Assembly (NCBI GenBank): GCA_023413895.1
Contig: JAEZOU010000016.1
Location: 10,046 to 74,045 of the forward strand
Length of the DNA stretch: 64,000 nucleotides
Direction: 5' to 3'
DNA from: Bacteroidota bacterium
Lineage (GTDB): Bacteria; Bacteroidota; Bacteroidia; Bacteroidales; WCHB1-69
The position numbers and the translations under genes were made by a program. Shown one piece after another: positions 45,651-53,464 of the stretch. The notes beneath the pieces are model-generated. The model was not told the origin of the DNA and did not search any database. It saw nothing but the letters and a program-made list of their open reading frames with translations. Numbering within the stretch: position 1 is the stretch's first letter; the number at the start of each line of letters is the position of its first letter.

Positions 45651-47123
45651 TTAAATTCCAGAGCTATAGTTAGGAGCTTCGCTTGTGATAGTAACATCGT
45701 GAGGGTGACTTTCGGCAACACCAGCATTGGTAATACGACAGAATTTTGCATTATGAAGTTCTTCCACAGTTCTTGCGCCGCAATAGCCCATTCCAGAACG
45801 AAGTCCACCAGCCATTTGGTAAATCACTTCGTAGAGACCACCTTTATAAGGCACGCGACCAGAGATTCCTTCAGGAACTAACTTACGAGCATCGTCAACA
45901 TCACCTTGCATATAACGATCTTTAGAACCGCACTGCATTGCTTCGAGTGATCCCATTCCGCGGTAAGTTTTAAACTTACGACCATTGAAGAGGATTGTTT
46001 GTCCTGGAGATTCTTCAACGCCAGCTAAAAGACTACCCAGCATTACGGAACTTCCACCAGCAGCCAAAGCCTTAACAATATCACCAGAATAGCGAACACC
46101 TCCATCAGCGATAATTGGAACATTATATTTTTGAGTTGCTTTAAACACGTTATAGATAGCACTTACTTGAGGTACACCAACACCAGCGACAACGCGAGTT
46201 GTACAGATAGAGCCTGGGCCAATACCCACTTTAATAGCATCAGCACCAGCTTCTGCCAACATAATTCCTGCTTCTGCGGTTGCGATATTACCCACAACTA
46301 CATCGACACTTGGAAATTTTGCTTTTACCTCTTTCAATTTGGTAACCACATTGAGAGAATGACCATGTGCGCAATCTAACACTATAGCATCAACGCCAGC
46401 AGCCACCAAAGCTTCTGTACGTTCCAATGCATCATTAGTAATACCCACACCGGCTGCCACACGCAAACGCCCGCGAGAATCCTTGCATGCAAAAGGCTTA
46501 TCTTTTACTTTCGTAATATCTTTATAGGTTATCAAACCTAATAAATAGCCATTATCATCAACAACAGGTAATTTTTCAATTTTATGTTGTTGCAAAATTT
46601 CACTGGCGCGTTTTAAGTCGGTAGAGTTATTGGTAGTGATCAGTTCGCGCGTCATCACCAATTCGATACGTTTGTTATAATCGCGTTCGAAACGAAGGTC
46701 GCGATTGGTAACAATACCTACCAATTTATTATGTTCATCTACAACAGGAATACCGCCGATATGAAACTCCGACATCAACTTCAGTGCATCTCCTACGCAT
46801 TGTTGTGGATGGATGGTTACGGGTTCGTTAATCATACCATTTTCCGCTCTCTTAACGTAGGAAACCTGCTTAGCTTGCTCTTGAATCGTCATATTTTTGT
46901 GAATTACGCCGATACCTCCTTCGCGAGCAATTGCAATTGCCAATTGTGCTTCGGTTACGGTATCCATCGCTGCCGATACAAAAGGAACGTTCAAGGTTAT
47001 GTTTTTGGTAAAACGAGATGATAAATTTACATCTCTTGGAATAATTTCTGAATAGGAGGGAATCAACAACAAATCGTCGAAAGTCAATCCCTCTAAGCAA
47101 ACTCTATCTTCGTAAAATGACAT
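45651..47123 (-). CDS. guaB: IMP dehydrogenase
   Basis: The 490-residue protein has the full IMPDH architecture: the N-terminal barrel start LTFDDLLLIPSYSEI, paired CBS domains (about 95-210), the catalytic loop GPGSICTTRVVAG with the Cys near residue 306, the mobile flap region YRGMGSLEAM and the C-terminal GMGYCGARTVEEL. It makes XMP for guanine nucleotides. The promoter is divergent from tilS, with the two -7 elements nine bases apart. Confidence 0.97.
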   Translation of the reverse strand: MSFYEDRVCLEGLTFDDLLLIPSYSEIIPRDVNLSSRFTKNITLNVPFVSAAMDTVTEAQLAIAIAREGGIGVIHKNMTIQEQAKQVSYVKRAENGMINEPVTIHPQQCVGDALKLMSEFHIGGIPVVDEHNKLVGIVTNRDLRFERDYNKRIELVMTRELITTNNSTDLKRASEILQQHKIEKLPVVDDNGYLLGLITYKDITKVKDKPFACKDSRGRLRVAAGVGITNDALERTEALVAAGVDAIVLDCAHGHSLNVVTKLKEVKAKFPSVDVVVGNIATAEAGIMLAEAGADAIKVGIGPGSICTTRVVAGVGVPQVSAIYNVFKATQKYNVPIIADGGVRYSGDIVKALAAGGSSVMLGSLLAGVEESPGQTILFNGRKFKTYRGMGSLEAMQCGSKDRYMQGDVDDARKLVPEGISGRVPYKGGLYEVIYQMAGGLRSGMGYCGARTVEELHNAKFCRITNAGVAESHPHDVTITSEAPNYSSGI

Positions 47124-47147
47124 CTATGTTAATTTTGAATTTGCGTG

Positions 47148-47155
47148 CAAAGATA
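47148..47155 (-). promoter_or_regulatory. -7 element of guaB
   Basis: The top strand CAAAGATA gives TATCTTTG on the minus strand. The leader to the start at 47123 is about 20 bases. It nearly abuts the tilS -7 element on the other strand. Confidence 0.65.
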
Positions 47156-47164
47156 AAAAAATAT

Positions 47165-47172
47165 TACTTTTG
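47165..47172 (+). promoter_or_regulatory. -7 element of tilS, leaderless arrangement
   Basis: TACTTTTG matches TAnnTTTG. The tilS ATG starts only nine bases after the last base of the element, so the transcript has at most a few leader bases. Confidence 0.65.
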
Positions 47173-47181
47173 CACCCATCT

Positions 47182-48489
47182 ATGAGAGAAGTTTTTTTTA
47201 GAAATATTCAAAAATTAGTTCCCAACGTTGAAAATGCTCGTTTTTTACTAGCTGTAAGTGGGGGGATAGACTCTGTTGTAATGGCGCATCTCTTTGCTTC
47301 TTGGAACCTCAATTTTGATATTGCTCACTGCAATTTTCATCTGCGAGGCAAGGAGTCGAATGAAGATATGAATTTTATTCAAAGTATTGATTTTCTTAAA
47401 GATAGAAAGATTTTTATAAAAGAATTCGATACCTATAAAATTCAAGAAAACTCGGGTAAATCGATTGAGATGGTGGCACGTGATTTGCGTTACAAATGGT
47501 TTGATGAGCTACTACCAAACTACGATTTTTTGTGTACCGCACACCACGCCAACGACAATGCAGAAACACTATTGCTAAATCTTGTACGGGGAACAGGATA
47601 CCGCGGATTGAATGCAATCCCGCAGAAAAATGGGAAAATTTTGCGTCCTTTGCTCCATTTTTCATCACAACAAATTGAAAATTATGCACAAGAAAATGAA
47701 ATTTTCTATCGTGTGGACACCTCCAATTTTTCGCTCATTTATCACAGAAATAAGATTCGCCATCAGTTGATTCCGATTTTGGAGGAGATTAATCCCGAAT
47801 TTATTAAAACTACAACTCGAAATATAAAAATCTTCCATTCTCAATACAATTTTTATCAAAAACAGATAGAAAAAGTAAAAGCTGAATTTGTAGAACATCT
47901 ACAAGATTGTGTCAAAATAAAATTTGAGCAGCTTCTATCATATGAAGACTCTCAACTTATTCTGTATGAAATTATTAGTGATTTCGGATTTTCTTCAACT
48001 ATAGCAGAACAAATTTTGAAAAAACCTCATCGGGAGAACGGAAAGCGTTTTTTTTCTAATAATTTTATGCTAATTCAACATCAGGGAGAACTAAGGATAT
48101 ATCATTTGGAAGATATTTATAATGAAGAATTTATAATTAAAAATGAAGTTGACTTCCTAAAATTAGGTTTCCAGATTGAACGTTTTCCAATTCATCACCA
48201 GCCAAAATTTGAAAAAGATCCCAATATTCTTTATGTAGATGTAAAAAAATTGGTTTTTCCATTAACTTTACGACATTGGAAATTTGGCGATTTTCTATTT
48301 CCTTTGGGAATGAGAGGAAAGAAAAAGGTCAGCGATTTGTTCACTGACCTAAAGGTGGATTGCCAGCAAAAGCAGCAGGCATTTATCTTAACATCACAAG
48401 ATAATATTGTTTGGGTAGTTGGCTATCGAAGTGATAATCGATTCAAAATTGATCAAACGACTACGGAATATTTTCGAATTTGTCGTTAG
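47182..48489 (+). CDS. tilS: tRNA(Ile)-lysidine synthase TilS
   Basis: I chose the ATG at 47182; an upstream TTG would lie inside the promoter. The 435-residue protein has the PP-loop SGGIDS (residues 26-31), ALxHxxHRxRG-like IAHCNFHLRGKES (about 50-62), TAHHANDNAETLLLNL and the C-terminal substrate domain. TilS adds lysine to C34 of tRNA-Ile(CAU) so that it reads AUA. The mRNA appears leaderless. The stop overlaps the pepP stop by four bases (TTAG). Confidence 0.94.
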   Translation: MREVFFRNIQKLVPNVENARFLLAVSGGIDSVVMAHLFASWNLNFDIAHCNFHLRGKESNEDMNFIQSIDFLKDRKIFIKEFDTYKIQENSGKSIEMVARDLRYKWFDELLPNYDFLCTAHHANDNAETLLLNLVRGTGYRGLNAIPQKNGKILRPLLHFSSQQIENYAQENEIFYRVDTSNFSLIYHRNKIRHQLIPILEEINPEFIKTTTRNIKIFHSQYNFYQKQIEKVKAEFVEHLQDCVKIKFEQLLSYEDSQLILYEIISDFGFSSTIAEQILKKPHRENGKRFFSNNFMLIQHQGELRIYHLEDIYNEEFIIKNEVDFLKLGFQIERFPIHHQPKFEKDPNILYVDVKKLVFPLTLRHWKFGDFLFPLGMRGKKKVSDLFTDLKVDCQQKQQAFILTSQDNIVWVVGYRSDNRFKIDQTTTEYFRICR

Positions 48490-49775
48490 TTTTTGCTCAT
48501 CAATTCTTCAATTTCTTCTACTTCTACAGGCATCTCAGCCATTAAGTCGATAGGTGTTTCGGCTACTACAACATCTGTTTCAATTCTCACACCAATTCCC
48601 TCTTCTGCTATATAAATTCCTGGTTCGCAACTCAAAACCATTCCTGGTTCAAAGATCCAATCTCTTTGTCCTACATCGTGAACATCTAAACCGATAAAGT
48701 GACTGGTATTGTGCATATAATATTTCTTAAATAGTGGCATTTCTGGATTTTGTTTTGCCACATCTTCTGCAGTATAAAGACCTAATTTTATCAACTCTTC
48801 GTCCATTCTTTTAAAAACGAAATCATTGATTTTATGGATATTCATACCAGGTTTAAAAAGAGGAATTGTTTCTTTATAGATTGAGAGCACGGCATTATAA
48901 ACCTGTTTTTGGCGTGGTGAGAATTTTCCATTTACAGGGATTGTTCGAGAAGCATCGCCTGCGTAATTAGCATACTCTGCACCGAAATCCATCAACAGCA
49001 ACTCTCCATCTTTCATTATCTTATCATTTTTGATATAGTGCAAAATGCAGGTATCATTTCCAGAAGCGATAATTGGTGCGAAAGAGTGTCCAGAAGCTCC
49101 ATTTCTTATCATTTCATAAGTCATTTCTGCTTCAATTTCATACTCATATTTACCAGGTTTTACTGCTTTAAGGGCGCGTGCAAACGCTTTCTCCGTAATT
49201 TGGCAAGCGTGTTTCATTGCATCCAACTCTTCAGGGTGTTTCACGCTGCGGAGAGGATACAAAATTGGAGCCAAACGTCTGAATTCGTGCAAAGGATACT
49301 CCTTGCGCAATTGCTCAGCAAGACGAACCTCTTGAGTTGGGTGCGTCACTTTCATTCGAGGGTTTTCAGGAAGATGCATATACACACGCTTTGTATTCAC
49401 CATCAAATCTTGAAGCACAGATTCAAAATTTTCGGTAAAAAACACCTGTTTGATACCCGAAATTTGGGTAGCTTCCTCCTTACTCAAACGATGGCCAAAC
49501 CAAACTACCATCTCAGGAGATGGATTTTTGACAAACAAAATTTCGCGATAAGCAGGATTGGGGTGCCAAGGTGCCATTGCCAAAACTGTTTCCTCTTGGT
49601 CGATACCTGTAAGATAAAGCAATTCTGAATTTTGACGAAATGGGAAAGTGGTATCTCCGCAACGAGGATACTCATCATGTGAAGTTAACAACACCAAAGA
49701 GCCCTCTTCAATTTCATTGACTACATTTTGGCGATTTCTGATGTAGAAATCTGCACTTAGGGGTTTATATCTCAT
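48486..49775 (-). CDS. pepP: Xaa-Pro aminopeptidase (M24B)
   Basis: The 429-residue protein has the aminopeptidase P N-terminal domain (about 1-135, with YPRCGDTTFPFRQNSELLYL) and the pita-bread metallopeptidase domain. The metal ligands are visible: LLMDFGAEYANYAGDASRTI (two Asp), HNTSHFIGLDVHD (His), SCEPGIY (Glu) and GVRIETD (Glu). It removes N-terminal residues before proline. It is the last gene of the tadA-omp-glmM-pepP operon, two bases after glmM. Confidence 0.93.
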   Translation of the reverse strand: MRYKPLSADFYIRNRQNVVNEIEEGSLVLLTSHDEYPRCGDTTFPFRQNSELLYLTGIDQEETVLAMAPWHPNPAYREILFVKNPSPEMVVWFGHRLSKEEATQISGIKQVFFTENFESVLQDLMVNTKRVYMHLPENPRMKVTHPTQEVRLAEQLRKEYPLHEFRRLAPILYPLRSVKHPEELDAMKHACQITEKAFARALKAVKPGKYEYEIEAEMTYEMIRNGASGHSFAPIIASGNDTCILHYIKNDKIMKDGELLLMDFGAEYANYAGDASRTIPVNGKFSPRQKQVYNAVLSIYKETIPLFKPGMNIHKINDFVFKRMDEELIKLGLYTAEDVAKQNPEMPLFKKYYMHNTSHFIGLDVHDVGQRDWIFEPGMVLSCEPGIYIAEEGIGVRIETDVVVAETPIDLMAEMPVEVEEIEELMSKN

Positions 49776-49777
49776 AA

Positions 49778-51172
49778 TTATTGTTCGTTAATAATTTCCT
49801 TAATATCATTCAAAATCTTTTTTGCCAAATTTTCGGCAATTGACATATTTGCGGCTTCGGCATAGATACGGATAATCGGTTCTGTATTGGAAGCGCGAAG
49901 GTGGATCCAATTATCTTCAAAATCTACTTTCACACCATCTATCCTATTAACACTATACGCTTTATATTTTTCAGCCACACAATCTAAAATATGAGGCACA
50001 TTTGTTTCGGGTTTAAGTTCTATTTTATTTTTAGAGATAAAATAGGTTGGAAATTGGCTTTTAATCTGTACGGGTGATTTCTTTGTTTTAGCCATATAGG
50101 TCAAGAAGAGAGCGATGCCCACCAAAGCATCTCTTCCGTAATGTAAAGCAGGGAGAATAATTCCACCATTTCCTTCACCTCCGATGATAGCATTGGTTTC
50201 CTTCATCTTTTCCACTACATTTACCTCTCCTACGGCAGCGGCGGCATACGAAACGCCATATTTTTCGCTAATATCGCGCAAAGCTCTGGTAGAAGAGAGA
50301 TTAGAAACGGTATTTCCTTTTTGGTTTTGCAAAATATAATCAGCAATTGCCACCAAAGAGTACTCCTCGCCAAACATTTCACCATTTTCCATTACAATTG
50401 CCAAGCGGTCCACATCGGGATCCACAACGAAACCTACATGGAAACTATTTTTGTCGATAAGACTAGAGATTTCCGTTAGATGCTCAGGAAGAGGTTCTGG
50501 GTTGTGCGCAAAAACACCTGTAGGTTCTCCGTTGAGAATTGTGCATCTTTTCACACCTAACTTTTTTAATAATTGGGCGATAGCCATTCCGCCAGTAGAA
50601 TTTACTGCGTCAACAGCCACGTTAAAGTTTGCACGACTAATTGCATCCACATCTACCCATTCTAGAGCTAGAATTTTCTCTATATGGTCAGCAATAGCGT
50701 TTTCGTAAGAACTATAATGTCCCAATTTTTTAGCCTCTGCATAGGTAAAGTCAGCCTCTTTCACCCATTGTTGAATGCGTGTGCCATCAGCACCAGAAAC
50801 AAACTCACCATTGCTACGGAGCAACTTCAACGCATTCCATTGCATTGGGTTATGGCTTGCCGTGATGATAATTCCACCATCTGCCTCATGACTTACAACA
50901 GACATCTCAACAGTAGGAGTAGTTGATAAACCGAGGTCAATTACATCGGCACCCATACTTTGGATAGTTCCGCAAACAATAGAACTAACCATTTCGCCAG
51001 AGATGCGCGCATCGCGACCTACCACAATACGCAAAGTTTTGTTGGGCTCATTTTCTTTCAAAAGTGTAAGAAATGCAGACACATATTTCACAATATCGAT
51101 AGGTGTAAGATTTTCACCAACTTTTCCACCAATCGTTCCTCTAATTCCTGAAATTGAAGATATTAACGACAT
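49778..51172 (-). CDS. glmM: Phosphoglucosamine mutase
   Basis: The 464-residue protein is of the alpha-D-phosphohexomutase family: GIRGTIGGKVGENL, the phosphoserine loop TASHNPMQWNALKLL (active Ser near residue 103), the magnesium loop DPDVDRLA (about 240-247), the sugar-binding GEGNGGII and the phosphate-binding RASNTEPIIRIYAE. The length and the ASHNP context fit GlmM, which makes glucosamine-1-phosphate for UDP-GlcNAc. A phosphomannomutase/phosphoglucomutase role cannot be excluded by sequence alone. Confidence 0.85.
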   Translation of the reverse strand: MSLISSISGIRGTIGGKVGENLTPIDIVKYVSAFLTLLKENEPNKTLRIVVGRDARISGEMVSSIVCGTIQSMGADVIDLGLSTTPTVEMSVVSHEADGGIIITASHNPMQWNALKLLRSNGEFVSGADGTRIQQWVKEADFTYAEAKKLGHYSSYENAIADHIEKILALEWVDVDAISRANFNVAVDAVNSTGGMAIAQLLKKLGVKRCTILNGEPTGVFAHNPEPLPEHLTEISSLIDKNSFHVGFVVDPDVDRLAIVMENGEMFGEEYSLVAIADYILQNQKGNTVSNLSSTRALRDISEKYGVSYAAAAVGEVNVVEKMKETNAIIGGEGNGGIILPALHYGRDALVGIALFLTYMAKTKKSPVQIKSQFPTYFISKNKIELKPETNVPHILDCVAEKYKAYSVNRIDGVKVDFEDNWIHLRASNTEPIIRIYAEAANMSIAENLAKKILNDIKEIINEQ

Positions 51173-51190
51173 ATATATAGTATTTTATTC

Positions 51191-51790
51191 TTATTCTGCT
51201 GAAAATTTAAATATTAACCCTGCTTCCAACTGCACAAAGATAAGATTTTTATCAAATAATGTTGCATATTCACTATTACTACAACGATTTGCCACTAAAA
51301 AATTGTACATCGGTGTAGCAGAAATTCCCAAACCCACTTTTCGACTTATATAATAATGTAAAGAAATTGGGACAGACACTCCGATAAAGTATCCATTATC
51401 CATCAATGTTGAAAATCCAATTGTATTGACGGAATCTTCTGAAAAAGTTTTATTATTTTTCAGGTTCACGAATGCCAAACCGCCACCTACTTGGAACAGC
51501 CAATTTTCTTTAAAGGGAAGTTGATAATGAGCAGAGATTCGATATTCAAACTTCTGATATACATTTTTCACATTTAATTCTGGTGCTGGGTTTGCCTTTG
51601 CCCAACCAAAATTTGCCTTTACTATTAAGTTATCAGCCCAACCATCAAAACCTATAGAAGCGCGCACACCCATCGACTGATTAGCGGGTTTGTAAGAGCT
51701 AAAATCTTTATCGAAAAAAATTTCAAAAACCTGCGAAAATAGCGGAGAAATTGCAAAAATTAGAAGAAGTGATAGAAGATTTTTTTTCAT
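51191..51790 (-). CDS. Outer-membrane beta-barrel protein
   Basis: The 199-residue protein has a signal peptide (MKKNLLSLLLIFAISPLFSQ) and alternating amphipathic strands ending in VQLEAGLIFKFSAE, typical of small eight-stranded porin-like barrels. No specific family motif is recognised. It lies in an operon between tadA and glmM with gaps of 17 and 18 bases. Confidence 0.7.
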   Translation of the reverse strand: MKKNLLSLLLIFAISPLFSQVFEIFFDKDFSSYKPANQSMGVRASIGFDGWADNLIVKANFGWAKANPAPELNVKNVYQKFEYRISAHYQLPFKENWLFQVGGGLAFVNLKNNKTFSEDSVNTIGFSTLMDNGYFIGVSVPISLHYYISRKVGLGISATPMYNFLVANRCSNSEYATLFDKNLIFVQLEAGLIFKFSAE

Positions 51791-51807
51791 TTTGTTCCGA
51801 TTTCAAT

Positions 51808-52251
51808 TTATTTTTTACGCATTTGACTAAAAAATTGAAGTAAAATTTCTGTACATTGAGGCTCTAGGATTCCTTTTTTTACCACTGTTTTAGGATGAAG
51901 AATTTGTTGATTTAGGGTAGAAAATCCACGTTTAGGATCGGAGCTAGCGTAGATTAGGCCGCCCAATTGTGCCCAAAAGATAGCGCCTGCGCACATCACG
52001 CAAGGTTCCAAAGTTACGTAGAGCGTACAATCGTTTAAATATTTAGCTCCCAAATAATTAGATGCTGCTGTTATAGCTTGAATTTCGGCGTGAGCGGTTA
52101 CATCTTGTAGGCGTTGTGTTAGGTTATATCCCCTACCAATAATTTGGTCTTGTAGTACTACCACTGCGCCTACAGGAATCTCTCCAACTTCGTAAGCTTT
52201 TTCTGCCTCTAAATAGGCTTGCCGCATAAAATATTCTTCCGTAAAAATCAT
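51808..52251 (-). CDS. tadA: tRNA-specific adenosine deaminase TadA
   Basis: The 147-residue protein has the zinc-deaminase motifs HAEIQAI (His54, Glu56) and PCVMCAGAI (Cys84, Cys87), together with NLTQ and the N-terminal EEYFMRQAYLEAEKA. It deaminates A34 of tRNA-Arg(ACG) to inosine, and that tRNA is encoded at 26794-26867. The start codon is essentially at the predicted transcription start, so the message appears leaderless. It heads the operon tadA-omp-glmM-pepP. Confidence 0.93.
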   Translation of the reverse strand: MIFTEEYFMRQAYLEAEKAYEVGEIPVGAVVVLQDQIIGRGYNLTQRLQDVTAHAEIQAITAASNYLGAKYLNDCTLYVTLEPCVMCAGAIFWAQLGGLIYASSDPKRGFSTLNQQILHPKTVVKKGILEPQCTEILLQFFSQMRKK

Positions 52252-52255
52252 TTTG

Positions 52256-52263
52256 CAAAAATA
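52256..52263 (-). promoter_or_regulatory. -7 element of tadA, leaderless arrangement
   Basis: The minus strand reads TATTTTTG (52263-52256). The tadA ATG begins at 52251, four bases after its last base, leaving zero to two leader bases. Confidence 0.65.
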
Positions 52264-52320
52264 CCGAAACTTTTTTTATTTGAACTATAAAATAATCTCA
52301 CTTTTTTTAGAAAAGTTCAC

Positions 52321-52328
52321 TATATTTG
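52321..52328 (+). promoter_or_regulatory. -7 element of hldD
   Basis: TATATTTG matches TAnnTTTG and ends 22 bases before the hldD start. Confidence 0.6.
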
Positions 52329-52350
52329 CACAAAATTTAATTGTGTTTTT

Positions 52351-53316
52351 ATGATAGTCGTTACAGGAGCTGCTGGCTTTATTGGGAGTTGTTTAGTTGC
52401 AAGGCTTAACAATCGTGGTTTTGAAAATATTATTATGGTTGACGATTTCTCAAATGAGAAAAAACGGAGGAATTGGGAGAGTAAAAAGTATATTGATAAA
52501 ATTCATCGCAATGACTTTTTTGCGTGGGCAGAGAACAATGCGCAACAGATAGAATTTATTGTACACCTTGGCGCACGCACCGACACTACCGAATTCGACT
52601 ACTCCATCTTTGAAGAGCTAAACGTTTCCTACTCTCGCCGAATATGGGAATTGGCAGCAAAACATCAAATTCCACTAATTTATGCATCTTCGGCAGCTAC
52701 ATACGGAAACGGAGAGTTTGGCTACAGCGACGACCCAACCCTCATCCCCAAATTACAACCGCTCAACCCCTACGGAAAGTCGAAAAATGAGTTTGATAAA
52801 TGGGTGCTAAAACAAACTAATCATCCACCTTTTTGGACTGGCTTCAAATTTTTCAATGTTTTCGGGCCCAATGAATATCATAAAGGGAGAATGGCTTCTG
52901 TAGTTTTTCATTCTTTTAATCAAATTCAAGAAAATCAACAAACCAAACTATTCAAATCACATCGTCCCGATTTTAAAGATGGCGAACAAACCCGAGATTT
53001 TATATATGTAAAAGATGTGGTTAATACCATTGCGTGGTTTATGAATCACAAACCGCAAAGTGGAATTTACAATTTAGGTACTGGCTATGCTCGCCCATTT
53101 ATTGCATTGGCGCAAGCAACTTTCAAGGCTTTAAAAATGGAACCTAATATCGAATTTGTAGATATGCCACAAGATATTCGGGAGAAGTATCAATATTACA
53201 CACAAGCCGACATTCGAAGGTTGAAAAAAGTTGGAAAAGCCAAAGCTTTTCGATCTTTGGAAATCTCAGTACGCGATTATGTACAACAATATTTAGTAAA
53301 AAACAGAACGTGGTAA
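52351..53316 (+). CDS. hldD: ADP-L-glycero-D-manno-heptose-6-epimerase
   Basis: The 321-residue protein is an extended short-chain dehydrogenase: the NADP-type loop VTGAAGFIGSCLVARLNNRG (residues 3-22), HLGARTDTTEFD, SSAATYGNG, the catalytic YGKSK (about 148-152), NVFGPNEYHKG and RDFIYVKDVV. The FGPNEYHKGRMASV stretch is characteristic of HldD, which epimerises ADP-heptose for the LPS inner core. It is monocistronic with its own -7 element. Confidence 0.92.
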   Translation: MIVVTGAAGFIGSCLVARLNNRGFENIIMVDDFSNEKKRRNWESKKYIDKIHRNDFFAWAENNAQQIEFIVHLGARTDTTEFDYSIFEELNVSYSRRIWELAAKHQIPLIYASSAATYGNGEFGYSDDPTLIPKLQPLNPYGKSKNEFDKWVLKQTNHPPFWTGFKFFNVFGPNEYHKGRMASVVFHSFNQIQENQQTKLFKSHRPDFKDGEQTRDFIYVKDVVNTIAWFMNHKPQSGIYNLGTGYARPFIALAQATFKALKMEPNIEFVDMPQDIREKYQYYTQADIRRLKKVGKAKAFRSLEISVRDYVQQYLVKNRTW

Positions 53317-53398
53317 AAATATTTATCTAACTACCAATACTTTATACAAAAATTCAAAATAAAATTATTTCTAAGGGTAAAAGATAATACATTTTTTA

Positions 53399-53406
53399 TA
53401 CTTTTG
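53399..53406 (+). promoter_or_regulatory. -7 element of recQ
   Basis: TACTTTTG matches TAnnTTTG. The leader to the start at 53465 is about 55 bases. Confidence 0.5.
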
Positions 53407-53464
53407 TTTTCTCAATTTTCAAAGCAAATATCAGCATTAATCAATATAGATAAAAGTTGTAGTT

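Noticed and set aside
49038..49628. Plus-strand 196-residue open frame
   Set aside because: It lies wholly antisense to pepP, whose metal-binding motifs prove the minus frame.
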